From assembly GCA_003223995.1 (NCBI GenBank), contig QHYA01000096.1, positions 1-25,310 on the forward strand: a DNA stretch of 25,310 nt, written 5' to 3'. A model generated the notes under the pieces. That model was given only the letters and a program-made list of their open reading frames with translations. It was not told the DNA's origin and ran no database searches. Made by a program: the position numbers and the translations under genes. Shown piece after piece: positions 1-7,781 of this stretch (position 1 is its first letter; the number at the start of each line of letters is the position of its first letter). The DNA is from Acidobacteriota bacterium. GTDB taxonomy: Bacteria; Acidobacteriota; Polarisedimenticolia; QHYA01.

Positions 1-2102
1 GACGTGGGGTAGTCAGTGGCGCGGAACGAGTAGTTCCCCGTGCTCGAGGGGGTGAAGGAATAAACGACGTCTCGACCCGAGGCCGTCGAGGGCGTCTGTC
101 CCACTCCCGTGAAGCAGGCCGAGCCCGACAGTTGGTAGTCGTTCGCCGTTACCGGGTTGATCGTCCCGGTGACAGGAACGTTGAGGGCGAGGGGCGTGGC
201 CGCCGCGCACTGATCGTTGGCCGGAGGCAGGATCTGCGACACCCTGAGTTGGACCGCCGTGTTACCCGCAGTCGGGGCCGCGCTGTCGTAGTCTCTCTCG
301 ACGATGTAGTATTTCGTCCCCGCGTTCAGGGACACCGTCAGGACGGCCTGGCGGTCCCCGACACTGCAGGAATCGTCATCACAGCCGTTGCCGCAACTGG
401 TCGTCGTGACCTCGGTGAAGGGCCCCGCGCATCCCCCGCTCGACGTGTAAAGGGTCAGCACGTTGTCGTCCACGGTCGAGGCCGTGGGCGCGTCGGCGCA
501 GGAAGATATGCTGTAGCAGCCGCTCGCCGCCGGCGTGAACGAATACCAGATGCTCCGCGACACGTCAGGCTGGCACGAGGGAGCGGGAGGATCGCCCGCG
601 CAGGTTGCGAAGCTGATATCGGGCGTCGTGCTCGTCAAGTACGGGAAGGGGCCTGCCCCGGGGATGATCTCGGCCCCGCTGCACATATCGTTCGCCGGCG
701 CCGCCTGCCGGACCACGCGCAGTTGAATGGCCGTGTTGCCGACCGTCGGGGTCGTCGAGCTGTTTTTCCAGACAACGATGTAATAAGTTGTCCCCGCATT
801 GAGCTGCGTCGTCACAACGCCCTGCAAGTCCTCGGTCACACATCCGCCGCTGTCGCATCCGCCGCTGCAGGCCGAAGAAGGGATCTCTGTGAAGGGACCG
901 GCGCAGGCTCCCGTCGACGTGTAGATCGCAATGGCCGTGTCATCCACGGTCGTTCCAGTGGGCGCATCGGCGCAGGACGATATCGTGTAGTAAGCCGTGG
1001 TTCCCGGCGTGAACTTGTACCAGACGCTGCGCGAGCGGCTGGCCGACGCGCACGACACGCTGGGCGGGTCTCCGGTCGTCGTGGCCCCGGAGATGTCGCT
1101 TGTGACCGCGGTCAGGACCGGATAGGGACCGTCGGGGATCACCTCGGCCCCCCCGCACTGATCGTTCGCGGGCGGGGGCGTCTTCGTGACCCTCAACTGT
1201 TCGGCCGTGTTGCCTACCTGCGGGGTGCAGGTAGAAACCTGGTTCTGCCAGAGGAGGATGTAGTAAGTCGTCCCGGCCGTCAGGGGGACGGCAACGACCC
1301 CCTGGAGGTCCTCGTTGACGCACGAGTCTCCGTCGCACGCCCCCGCGACCTGCGTGAAGGGCCCGGCGCATCCTCCGGTGGAGGTGTAGACGGCCATGAG
1401 GTTCTCGTCAACGGTCGAGCCGGTTGGCGCGTCCGCGCAGGACGAGAAGGTGTAGGTCGTCGAAACCGTGGGCGTGAAGGTGTACCAGATGCTCCGCGAG
1501 CGGTTGGTATACCCGCAGGATGCCGAGGTGGGATCGCCCGTCGTGTTGGCACTCGTGATGTCGGAAGTCAGGGCCGTCGTGTAGGGAAAGGGGCCCGCCG
1601 CGGGTATGGCCTCGGCCGTGCTGCACACGTCGTTGGTCGGGGCGGGCGGGGCGGGCGAAGGATCCAAGGCCACGCGGATTTGAACGGACGCAGCCCCCGC
1701 GCTGGGGGCCGAAGTGCCGTATTTCCAAGCCACGATGTAATAGGTCGTTCCAGCCGTGAGGTACGTCGTGAAGGTCGAAGCCAGCTTGGCGGCAGCGCAG
1801 CAGGGATCATCGTCGTTGCAGGTAATCTCATTGAAAGGCCCGGCGCATCCTCCGGTGGAGGTGTAGATCGCGAGGATCGTGTCGGGCAGCGTCGTGCCGG
1901 GCGCCTGGTTCGGGCAGGTGGAGATCGTGTAGTTCCCGGTCGTGTTCGGCGTGAACGTGTACCAGATGTTACGCGAGTGGCTGCCCACGCAGGAAGTGGG
2001 ATCGCCCGGCGACTCCGTGGCGTCTGTCACATCAACGGCGGTCGTCGAATAGGGGAAAGGTCCGCCGCCCGGCATGGTGATCGCGCCCGCGCAGGTGTCA
2101 TT
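1..2102 (-). repeat. Five tandem coding repeats of about 470 bp (PPC-like units)
   Basis: The Asn codon of the ND.C motif that opens each unit lies at 2102, 1634, 1166, 692 and 218, giving periods of 468, 468, 474 and 474 bp. Units 1-4 keep the same order of motifs (GPFPY, WYxFTP, CADAPTG, GGCAGPF, TYYIV). Unit 5 is divergent and is cut by the edge. Indels between units are multiples of three, so the frame is kept, as expected for unit duplication followed by selection. Confidence 0.85.
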
Positions 2103-2870
2103 CGTGGGGGCTGCGCCCGAGGTGGAGCCGGGAGCCGCTCCCTGTTCGCTCGCCGCCTTCTCAGAGGAGAGGACGAGCTCGACCGAGACCGGATAACGCG
2201 AGCCAGCTGCGTCGACAACGAGCATGAGCTTCGATCTGTCGGCCGCGAGTTCGAGTTCGGCAGGAAGCCTCTCGCCCTGGTTGTCGGTCGCGATGAGATC
2301 GCCGTAACGGAGGACGCTCTGCCCCTCCAGATAGAACTCGATCGACCGGCTTTCCGTCTGCTTGGCCTCGAGCCCCCCGCCCAGCGACAGTTCGAGCTGA
2401 AGCAGCGATCGTACCGCCTGAGCGATACCCGGCGGCGGCGCGAGCACGATGAAGCGATGCTCGATCCCTCGGCTGTCGTTGACATATAGCTCTAGGATGT
2501 CCTTTCGCTTGAAGAGGACGTGATTGTCTGAAGCGGACAGTCGAGCGGTCCCAGGCGGTTGAAGCGATCCAGCGGTGCCGTATCCTGTCGGTGCGAGATC
2601 CAACTGCCACGCCGGCGCATCCTCTCCGATCGGTACGACCCGGATACCCAACTCCGTGAAGTACGTCGCTATGCCTTGCTCGAGATTTGCGACCTGATAA
2701 GCGGAGGCATGGTCGGGAAAGGGGGCGGGCGCGTTCCGCACCGTGTAGTCGCCGGGCTCCGGCCGCGGGAGATCGCCCGCGGCGCTCCGGCCGAGGAACG
2801 CAACCCCTCCGAGACAGAGGAGAAGACCGAAACGTGCCTGATTCGGGGAGGCAGCTATGGATCTGAACAC
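1..2870 (-). CDS. Secreted multi-domain protein with tandem PPC-like domains, C-terminus cut by window edge
   Basis: The frame stays open from a GTG at 2870 to the window edge, giving at least 956 residues. An AGGAG lies 4 nt before the GTG. Residues 1-33 look like a signal peptide: a basic start, then a hydrophobic run (FGLLLCLGGVAFLG) ending near SAAG. Residues about 35-250 form a unique N-terminal domain with the PFPDHASAYQ and LRYGDL..D..GERLPAELEL pattern often found at the front of large secreted proteins of Acidobacteriota. From residue 257 on there are five units of 156-158 residues, each starting ND.C and containing GPFPY, RSxWYxFTP, ISSCADAPTGSTVDD, AIYTSTGGCAGPF and AGTTYYIV. This resembles bacterial pre-peptidase C-terminal (PPC) domains, which are adhesive or stabilising beta-sandwich modules. 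No catalytic domain is visible in the part present; one could lie beyond the edge. All five unit starts are in one frame, so the gene looks intact here. Confidence 0.85.
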   Translation of the reverse strand, partial: MFRSIAASPNQARFGLLLCLGGVAFLGRSAAGDLPRPEPGDYTVRNAPAPFPDHASAYQVANLEQGIATYFTELGIRVVPIGEDAPAWQLDLAPTGYGTAGSLQPPGTARLSASDNHVLFKRKDILELYVNDSRGIEHRFIVLAPPPGIAQAVRSLLQLELSLGGGLEAKQTESRSIEFYLEGQSVLRYGDLIATDNQGERLPAELELAADRSKLMLVVDAAGSRYPVSVELVLSSEKAASEQGAAPGSTSGAAPTNDTCAGAITMPGGGPFPYSTTAVDVTDATESPGDPTSCVGSHSRNIWYTFTPNTTGNYTISTCPNQAPGTTLPDTILAIYTSTGGCAGPFNEITCNDDDPCCAAAKLASTFTTYLTAGTTYYIVAWKYGTSAPSAGAASVQIRVALDPSPAPPAPTNDVCSTAEAIPAAGPFPYTTALTSDITSANTTGDPTSASCGYTNRSRSIWYTFTPTVSTTYTFSSCADAPTGSTVDENLMAVYTSTGGCAGPFTQVAGACDGDSCVNEDLQGVVAVPLTAGTTYYILLWQNQVSTCTPQVGNTAEQLRVTKTPPPANDQCGGAEVIPDGPYPVLTAVTSDISGATTTGDPPSVSCASASRSRSVWYKFTPGTTAYYTISSCADAPTGTTVDDTAIAIYTSTGACAGPFTEIPSSACSGGCDSGGCVTEDLQGVVTTQLNAGTTYYIVVWKNSSTTPTVGNTAIQLRVVRQAAPANDMCSGAEIIPGAGPFPYLTSTTPDISFATCAGDPPAPSCQPDVSRSIWYSFTPAASGCYSISSCADAPTASTVDDNVLTLYTSSGGCAGPFTEVTTTSCGNGCDDDSCSVGDRQAVLTVSLNAGTKYYIVERDYDSAAPTAGNTAVQLRVSQILPPANDQCAAATPLALNVPVTGTINPVTANDYQLSGSACFTGVGQTPSTASGRDVVYSFTPSSTGNYSFRATDYPT

Positions 2871-3344
2871 AAAGCTCCTCTCCGCTCAACCTTTACGTGG
2901 GTTCCCACAACCTTCCGGGGATCGGGGCCGCACGCTTTGCGACAATCCAGTACCGTCAAGCAATCATGCTGTCAAGGTAATTGTCGGTCCGCCGACGACG
3001 AGCAATGATTTCGCTGAGGGTGCTCTTACGGAAACGTATTTAGAGAAGTACCGCGCGACATAGTGAGCAGGTTTTCGGAATGGGGAGCCCCTCGCCGATT
3101 GAAATGAGCTCCAGGAACGTAAGGCCATTTACCGATCTGGTGCCAGCCTGATCAGCCATGTCGCGACTTTTCGTCGATTTCTCAACGTGTGATCAACGCA
3201 ACACCGTTGGTCCTGTAATTGCACCCGGCCAACAGGCCACAGGAAATGTTCCCCTCGCTGCGACCGCATGAGGGCGTGGGCGATGGGGCGCGAAGTTTGG
3301 GCGCTGGCCGCAAATCGGCCATGCGGTCACAGAAAGGAGAACCG
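2871..3344. other. Divergent intergenic spacer between two secreted-protein genes
   Basis: This 474-bp spacer should carry the promoters of the two divergent genes. On the minus strand a perfect TTGACA (complement of 2970-2975) lies about 100 nt upstream of the GTG at 2870, but the hexamer 17 nt further on (TACTGG) is a poor -10, so I do not call a promoter. Two short open frames here (2559-3008 and 2857-3063, plus strand) show no family pattern or signal peptide. I see no RNA gene. Confidence 0.4.
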
Positions 3345-3755
3345 ATGTCAAAGAATGCATTCAAGGTCATAGTAGTGCTGGGCATCGCAACCCTCGCAGG
3401 ACTTTCTCTGCTGTCAACCCCGGCATCTGCACAAGGGGGTTGCGCCACGTCGAACACACATCTCAGTGTTTCGATTGCCTCCCACGGGTGGCCCGTTGGC
3501 GTTTTCACTGATATCACTGACTGCTCGGACCGGAAGCATAGGTACACGGTCGAGAGGACCTTCACGTCGGCCTGCGGCGTGACCACCATGATAAGCAACG
3601 GCAGGGTTGCCTTCACGCCAGGCCAGTTCGTGACGGTCAGCACTAGCTGGTATGTCCCGTCTGATGCTTGCCTTGGTACCGGCTTGGTGACCGCGACAGT
3701 GTCGGATGGCACTGAGCTTCTATCAACTTCCTCGGCGCCTCTTACGATTCAGTGA
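3345..3755 (+). CDS. Small secreted protein of unknown function
   Basis: 136 residues from ATG 3345, which has an AGAAAGGAGA Shine-Dalgarno four bases upstream; a longer frame starting at 3219 lacks such a site. Residues 1-31 are a clear Sec signal peptide (basic MSKNAFK, hydrophobic core VIVVLGIATLAGLSLLS, cleavage after ASA). The mature part of about 105 residues is rich in Thr, Ser and Val, predicts mostly beta strands, and has four cysteines (GCAT, DCSD, ACGV, ACLG) that could form two disulfides. It looks like a single Ig-like or beta-sandwich domain; I recognise no named family. It stands alone, with a hairpin 85 bp after the stop that could end its transcript. Confidence 0.75.
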   Translation: MSKNAFKVIVVLGIATLAGLSLLSTPASAQGGCATSNTHLSVSIASHGWPVGVFTDITDCSDRKHRYTVERTFTSACGVTTMISNGRVAFTPGQFVTVSTSWYVPSDACLGTGLVTATVSDGTELLSTSSAPLTIQ

Positions 3756-3839
3756 CCCGTGGTCGCGAGTCGTGAACTTCGCCCGTCACAGCCAGACGGG
3801 CAAGCCAAAACTGCGGCGTCCCACCCCTATCCAGCAAGA

Positions 3840-3868
3840 AGGCAGAGGCGCTTCCCGCGCCTCTGCCT
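3840..3868 (+). terminator. Hairpin after the small secreted protein gene
   Basis: A perfect 12-bp stem, AGGCAGAGGCGC / GCGCCTCTGCCT, with loop TTCCC. It lies 85 bp after the stop at 3755. The run after it (CACTCTCCTCCCGT) is pyrimidine-rich but not a true T tract, so the stem may act with Rho or only protect the 3' end. It could serve either strand. Confidence 0.55.
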
Positions 3869-4091
3869 CACTCTCCTCCCGTCCTATCTGCCTTCCATGC
3901 TGATTCATTAGTAGCCGTGCTGTAGTGGCCCGAAACGAGTAGGTATCGCGCTCGACGCTCCTCGCCCGCGAACCAGGAGGCGCCGTGAAACAACGCACCC
4001 TCCTGCTGCGGACCTGCGGAGCATCGCACCGCCCCTGCCGGACGCAGGGACCGGGCTCGGCGGGCCTCGAGACGGAATGGGAGAGGAGAGG

Positions 4092-4122
4092 CCGGGCAGG
4101 GCGGCTTCGCCGCCCTGCCCGG
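4092..4122 (-). terminator. Hairpin after the DUF11-repeat protein gene
   Basis: A perfect 14-bp stem of CGGGCAGGGCGGC type closed by a TTC loop, beginning 13 bp downstream of the minus-strand stop at 4135. It is very stable but is followed by only a mixed pyrimidine stretch, not a T run, as is common for terminators in GC-rich genomes. Confidence 0.65.
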
Positions 4123-4134
4123 GTGCTAATACAG

Positions 4135-5115
4135 CTACTGACAGAGAATGCAGCTCGCCGTTGCGGGGCTGCTAGCACTGGTGTCGCAAATCCCGGAGCC
4201 GCTCGCCGTCACGGTGTCGGTAGCCGTGCATGTGTTTGGATCGGTCGGGAAGTAGGTGCCACTGTAAGAGGAGCACGCGCCAGGAGCGAGCGTGCTGGAC
4301 GGCGGGGTGGCCACTCCGCCCTTGTCATCGATCAACGAGACACCCGTCAACTGAACGTCGCTGTTGGTGCCGTTGGAGTCCTTGGCGCAGACCGTGCCGC
4401 TGAAGTCGACCCGGTCCTCCAGCCTACTCGTGCTCGCGTTCAGGACCAGTTTGTTGGTGCACGACTTGGTCACGCTGATACGGGCAACGGGGTTGGTTGA
4501 ACAGGTGGCGGTGGCCTGCTTCGAAACCGATGCAGACGTGATGGCGCTCGTGGCGGTCGCGGTCACGGTGTCGTTGTTCGTGCAGACCGTCGACGAGTAG
4601 CTTCCACTGTACGGGGAGCAGGCGCCAGGATCGAGCGTGCTGGACGGCTGCGCGGTCACTCCGCCCTTGTCGTCGCTCACCGAGACACCCGTCAGCTTCA
4701 AGTTGCCGGTATTGCAGACCTGGCCGTTGAAAGTCACGTTAACGCCGGTGCCTGCGGTGTTCACTGCGGCCTGGCAATCCTTGGTCACTGAGATGTTCGG
4801 ACTGCACGTGGCCCCGCAAGTGGCGCTGGCCGAGTTCGAAACCGATGTTGAGGTGAGGGCGCTCGTAGCGGTCACGGTCACCGTGTCGCTGGGGTTGCAG
4901 GTGCCCGTCGTGGAGTAAGTGCCACTGTACGGGGAGCAAGCGCCAGGAGCAAGCGTGCTCGACGGCGGGTTGGTCACTCCGCCCTTGTCATCGGTCAGCG
5001 TGACATTCGTCAGCGTGATGTTGCCGGTGTTGCAGACCTGGCCGGAGAAGGTCACGTCGACACCGTCACCTGCGGAGTTCACGACGGCGGTGCAGTCCTT
5101 GGTCACTGTGATAAG
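4135..5115 (-). repeat. Three tandem coding repeats (DUF11-like)
   Basis: The ISVTK/ITVTK motif that opens each unit lies near 5115, 4795 and 4480, so units are about 315-345 bp. Conservation is strong at DNA level around the GPACSPYSG block: GAGCGTGCT plus flanks recurs near 4290, 4635 and 4955. Unit 3 has an insertion (AKDSNGTNSD) in place of the short NTGN turn. Confidence 0.75.
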
Positions 5116-6168
5116 GGGATGGCAGACGGCGAAGTTGTGAAGCACGTAATCCTTCAGGATGGCGTCAATCTCGAATGATGAGCGGGTCTCGAGCAAGAAG
5201 GTCGAAAAGCACTCCCCTCCCAGCCCCGGGAAGTGGCTGAGGTTTGCGCCGACCTCGAAGAAGTCATTGACGCCGATGACTCCGGAGACCTTGGAGCCTT
5301 TTTGTTTATACGACCAGTCAGACGAGCAGCTAACGTCCGCTGTTCCATCGCCGTTCGTGTCTCCAATCACTTGAGCGGCGCTGTTTTGAATCCCACTGGC
5401 AAAAAGACTATTGGGGGGAAGGTCGCAAATGCTCTCGGGGTGCTTTTTATTCAGCGTGCCCCCATCGGCGGCGCAGAGATCCGCAGGGGTGCCAGAGCCT
5501 GATCCGACCCACCTTTCGAGCTTCACGGTGCCGACGGTGCCGCCCTTGTCGAACTCGGCCAGGATCAGCAGGTCGCCGTCCTTGTGCGTAGCCAGGGGCG
5601 CCCCGTTGTTTCCGCAGGTGCCGTCCCCATCCGTGTCGGAAAAGAACTGGTCGGAAGCAGAACCCTGGCAAATAGCATTCTGAAAGAACCAGGCGCCGAT
5701 GAAGGCGGAACCGTTGTTGTCGAAGCGGTCGCCACCCACGTAGATGAGCTGATCGGCTGTCCCGTCCGTGTCGGGGACCATGTACTCGAGCGCGTAGGCG
5801 TTGACGATGTCATCCTTGTCCACAGGGTTGGAAGGCTTGGCGTGATGCCACACGCTCAGATCGTTGAAGTCCTTGGTGGAGCCAATGGTGAAATAGCTGG
5901 GGTCGGTCTTTCCGGTCTGGTCACTTACGACCGCACTGCCTCCGGGGGTGTTCGCGGTACTGACGTCCGCGTTGCACGAGTCGATCGCCGTGCAGTTGCA
6001 ATTCTCCCAGTCATTCAGACCGCCCGGAGGAGTGTTGTCATGGATGTCGCCATCCCCTATCTCGAAGCCATCGGTCACGACGACGTCGGCGCGAGTGGCC
6101 GTCCAACCTGCCATTGTAACACAGACAACCATGAGAACAAGACATCTGGTGACTACCTGGCCTTTCAT
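4135..6168 (-). CDS. Secreted surface protein with three DUF11/SpaA-like repeats
   Basis: 677 residues from ATG 6168, with a G-run (GGGGGG) 9 nt upstream as a possible ribosome site. Residues 1-27 are a signal peptide (CLVLMVVCVTMAGW core, cleavage near TRA-D). Residues about 28-350 form a large domain with SYFTIGSTKDFNDLSVW, GDRFDNNGSAFIGAWFFQ and LLILAEFDKGG, as seen in front of SpaA-pilin-like and DUF11-type surface proteins. Two acidic loops, DTDGDGTCGNNG and DTNGDGTADV, look able to bind calcium. Residues about 352-677 hold three repeats of 105-115 residues with ISVTKDC, VCNTGN, DDKGGV, PSSTLxPGACSPYSGTY and TVTATS. The chain ends in CILCQ with no LPXTG, PEP-CTERM or type IX sorting signal visible. 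It is probably released or surface-bound, with a structural or adhesive role inferred from the family only. Confidence 0.85.
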   Translation of the reverse strand: MKGQVVTRCLVLMVVCVTMAGWTATRADVVVTDGFEIGDGDIHDNTPPGGLNDWENCNCTAIDSCNADVSTANTPGGSAVVSDQTGKTDPSYFTIGSTKDFNDLSVWHHAKPSNPVDKDDIVNAYALEYMVPDTDGTADQLIYVGGDRFDNNGSAFIGAWFFQNAICQGSASDQFFSDTDGDGTCGNNGAPLATHKDGDLLILAEFDKGGTVGTVKLERWVGSGSGTPADLCAADGGTLNKKHPESICDLPPNSLFASGIQNSAAQVIGDTNGDGTADVSCSSDWSYKQKGSKVSGVIGVNDFFEVGANLSHFPGLGGECFSTFLLETRSSFEIDAILKDYVLHNFAVCHPLITVTKDCTAVVNSAGDGVDVTFSGQVCNTGNITLTNVTLTDDKGGVTNPPSSTLAPGACSPYSGTYSTTGTCNPSDTVTVTATSALTSTSVSNSASATCGATCSPNISVTKDCQAAVNTAGTGVNVTFNGQVCNTGNLKLTGVSVSDDKGGVTAQPSSTLDPGACSPYSGSYSSTVCTNNDTVTATATSAITSASVSKQATATCSTNPVARISVTKSCTNKLVLNASTSRLEDRVDFSGTVCAKDSNGTNSDVQLTGVSLIDDKGGVATPPSSTLAPGACSSYSGTYFPTDPNTCTATDTVTASGSGICDTSASSPATASCILCQ

Positions 6169-6182
6169 TTCTATTACCCCCC

Positions 6183-6198
6183 GCCTGTGATCACAGGC
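6183..6198. promoter_or_regulatory. 16-bp perfect palindrome upstream of the surface-protein gene
   Basis: GCCTGTGATCACAGGC is a perfect palindrome 15 bp upstream of the ATG at 6168, just before its G-rich ribosome site. The core TGTGATCACA looks like CRP/FNR-type half sites but lacks the usual 6-nt spacer. It could be an operator for a dimeric regulator or a hairpin in the leader. The AT-rich stretch just upstream on the minus strand (CATAATAAAG) is a weak -10 candidate. Confidence 0.4.
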
Positions 6199-6747
6199 CC
6201 TTTATTATGGTTCTCGGAACGCTACACAATCGCCCGGGAGTGAGAACCGGTGCACTTCGGGTGATCTTTCCTCCATTCTGAGGCTCTGAGCACAGCACCT
6301 GGCTGGAGTGGGGACACTCCGCTCTCGCCTATCGACTGTAGATGGAATTCTTGTGTCTTACAGCTCATGTCCCCCCCTCAAGGAGCCATATGCTGTAGCA
6401 GAATGTACGGACACACAAGGCGAGATTCAATGAAAACAGCGGCAAATCGAGGGCGCGGACCTACAGAAGATGCTTGTCGAGGAACTTCTCTATCACGCCT
6501 ATGCTTTGAAGCAAGAAACAACCTACAGTCGTTTCCGTGCTGTACAATCAGTCTAGTATTGACTTTAGAAATTTCTCATCGGGATGACTATTCCTATCAT
6601 TCCAGCGCGGCGCGAGGGACTCGAGCGAACGGAACAATCCGGACGGAGCGTCATACTGGATGGCCGCCAGGCTTCTCGAAGGAAGGTATCTGAAAGAATA
6701 GTAGCCTGAAATGTCCTGCGATCCCGAAAAGTAGCAGCCCTCTTCTC
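6199..6747. other. Intergenic spacer of lower GC with no supported gene
   Basis: About 550 bp between the start of the surface-protein gene and the end of the DUF488 gene, both on the minus strand. It is visibly more AT-rich than its flanks. A 7-bp inverted repeat GGTTCTC/GAGAACC (6210-6216 and 6242-6248) brackets the likely promoter area of the surface-protein gene. The plus-strand frame at 6367-6693 has no ribosome site and no family pattern. No terminator hairpin is obvious after the DUF488 stop at 6748. Confidence 0.4.
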
Positions 6748-7197
6748 TCAAGGCGGATAAGTGATGTGCGTGCCCTTCACCAGCGCCCAGGGAGTCAGGA
6801 CGTGGTCCTGCCGCTTCCTGCCGCTCAGGATATGGACGACGGCAATCCCCCGCACGCACAGAGCGTCGGCGATCAACGATCGATGGCATCTCCAGGGAAC
6901 CGCCTCGGCGCACATCAGCGCCGTCCGGGCGCTCCCCGCCAGTGCGAGAAGTTCGCTCAGATGCCGCTCGAACTCGGCGGACTGCATGTAGTCGGCGTAC
7001 CCGCGGAACGAGAGGTTGCGCCAGCCGGTGTTCGCCGAATCCGGTCGCAGGCGGCGGAGCCCTCCCAGCCCGGAGAGATGCCTGTAGCCGATCCCGGCAT
7101 CCGATAGGACCGCTGGGAGGGTTTCCCGATTGAACTGGGGATTGTGGCGCGATCGGGGGACCGTGCGCACGTCCGCCAGGAGGTCGACGCTGTTCAC
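6748..7197 (-). CDS. DUF488 family protein, N-terminally short
   Basis: 149 residues from GTG 7197, which overlaps the purE stop by four bases. The family signature is clear: LLADVRTVPRSRHNPQFN near the start, GGLRRLRPDS and NLSFRGYADYMQS in the middle, and LMCAEAVPWRCHRSLIADAL near residue 105, containing the Cys-Ala-Glu and Cys-His-Arg elements. Function is unknown; the fold has been compared with nucleotide- or tRNA-related enzymes, and nothing here tells more. Family members usually begin 20-30 residues earlier with a TIGHS(T/N)R strand; here that part is absent and no frame upstream supplies it, because purE ends at once. The gene may have lost its 5' end by deletion at the purE junction, or it may use a reduced version of the domain. 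A GAGGAG 14 nt before the GTG is a loose ribosome site. Confidence 0.75.
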   Translation of the reverse strand: MNSVDLLADVRTVPRSRHNPQFNRETLPAVLSDAGIGYRHLSGLGGLRRLRPDSANTGWRNLSFRGYADYMQSAEFERHLSELLALAGSARTALMCAEAVPWRCHRSLIADALCVRGIAVVHILSGRKRQDHVLTPWALVKGTHITYPP

Positions 7198-7661
7198 CCT
7201 GAGCTCTGCTCCTCGCGGTAGCGGCGGTAAGCCTCGCGGATGTGGGCGTGCCTGTTGGCGAGGATCGCCGCGGCCAGCAACGCCGCATTCACGGCTCCGG
7301 GCCTGCCGATAGCGAGGGTCCCGACGGGAACCCCTCCTGGCATCTGGACAATGGACAGCAGCGAGTCGAGCCCCTTCAGTGACTTCGATTCCACGGGCAC
7401 GCCGAGCACCGGCAGGAACGTCTTCGCGGCAGCTATCCCCGGTAGGTGAGCCGCCCCGCCTGCCCCCGCGATGATTACCTCGAGACCACGCTGCTCGGCG
7501 GAGGCCGCGTACTCGAAGAGCTGATCCGGCGTCCGGTGGGCCGAGACGACACGTGCCTCGAAAGGGATCTTCAATGCCTGCAAGGTCTCGGCGGTGTGAG
7601 AAAGGGTCTCCCAGTCAGACTTCGATCCCATGATGATGCCCACGAGAGGTCGCTCTGTCAT
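7194..7661 (-). CDS. purE: N5-carboxyaminoimidazole ribonucleotide mutase
   Basis: 155 residues, the usual length. PurE isomerises N5-CAIR to CAIR in de novo purine synthesis in the cytoplasm. The N-terminal block GIIMGSKSDWETL, then VSAHRTPD near residue 40, IIAGAGGAAHLPG near residue 65 and the SIVQMPGGVPVGTLAIG block near 105 are the standard substrate-phosphate and active-site motifs, including the catalytic His of AHRTP and of AAHLPG. No purK is visible next to it, so the partner gene must lie elsewhere. It is the seventh gene in the minus-strand run, 120 bp after moaA, and overlaps the DUF488 start by 4 bp. Its ribosome-site region is an unusual triple repeat, listed separately. Confidence 0.95.
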   Translation of the reverse strand: MTERPLVGIIMGSKSDWETLSHTAETLQALKIPFEARVVSAHRTPDQLFEYAASAEQRGLEVIIAGAGGAAHLPGIAAAKTFLPVLGVPVESKSLKGLDSLLSIVQMPGGVPVGTLAIGRPGAVNAALLAAAILANRHAHIREAYRRYREEQSSG

Positions 7662-7662
7662 T

Positions 7663-7686
7663 GTCTCCTCGTCTCCTTGTCTCCTC
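7663..7686 (-). promoter_or_regulatory. Triple tandem Shine-Dalgarno repeat before purE
   Basis: Read on the minus strand, three 8-bp units GAGGAGAC, AAGGAGAC, GAGGAGAC stand head to tail and end one base before the purE ATG. Each contains a full AGGAG. The nearest copy is only 3 nt from the ATG, the middle 11 nt and the far 19 nt, so none sits at the usual 5-9 nt. Gain or loss of a unit would alter initiation. Confidence 0.6.
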
Positions 7687-7781
7687 GCCGTAGCGCCTCG
7701 CCGAGGGCCGTCGGGCCGCAGCCGGATTTCCGCTCAGCTCGCCGCGCCGCGCTCGGCTTTCTGCCTCGCCGAAACGCGCCT

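Larger units (their letters stand above)
3756..4134. other. Convergent intergenic spacer with two strong hairpins
   Basis: This 379-bp spacer separates the 3' ends of a plus-strand and a minus-strand gene. It holds two long perfect stems (3840-3868 and 4092-4122), listed separately, and a looser inverted repeat CAGGAGG...CCTCCTG near 3976-4007. A GTG at 3985 preceded by AGGAGG opens a 171-codon plus-strand frame, but that frame runs antisense through a hairpin and the next gene and has no protein-like pattern, so I see no gene here. Confidence 0.5.

Noticed and set aside
1..2102. CRISPR-like array
   Set aside because: Units are 470 bp and coding, with no short identical repeats and unique spacers.
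132..2489. 785-codon open frame on the plus strand
   Set aside because: Extremely rich in Arg and Gly, no family motifs, and exactly antisense to the PPC-repeat gene; its repeats mirror that gene's repeats. Typical GC-rich shadow frame.
3985..4500. Plus-strand frame starting GTG with a perfect AGGAGG
   Set aside because: The start looks good, but the protein is low-complexity, crosses the hairpin at 4092-4122 and is antisense to the DUF11 gene for most of its length.
6183..6198. CRP/FNR site
   Set aside because: TGTGATCACA lacks the central spacer of the known consensus; kept only as an unnamed palindrome.
6367..6693. 108-codon plus-strand frame in the AT-richer spacer
   Set aside because: No ribosome site, no signal peptide or motif, and average length for a chance frame.
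6548..7288. 246-codon minus-strand frame across purE/DUF488
   Set aside because: Overlaps both real genes in another frame; Arg/Pro-rich shadow.
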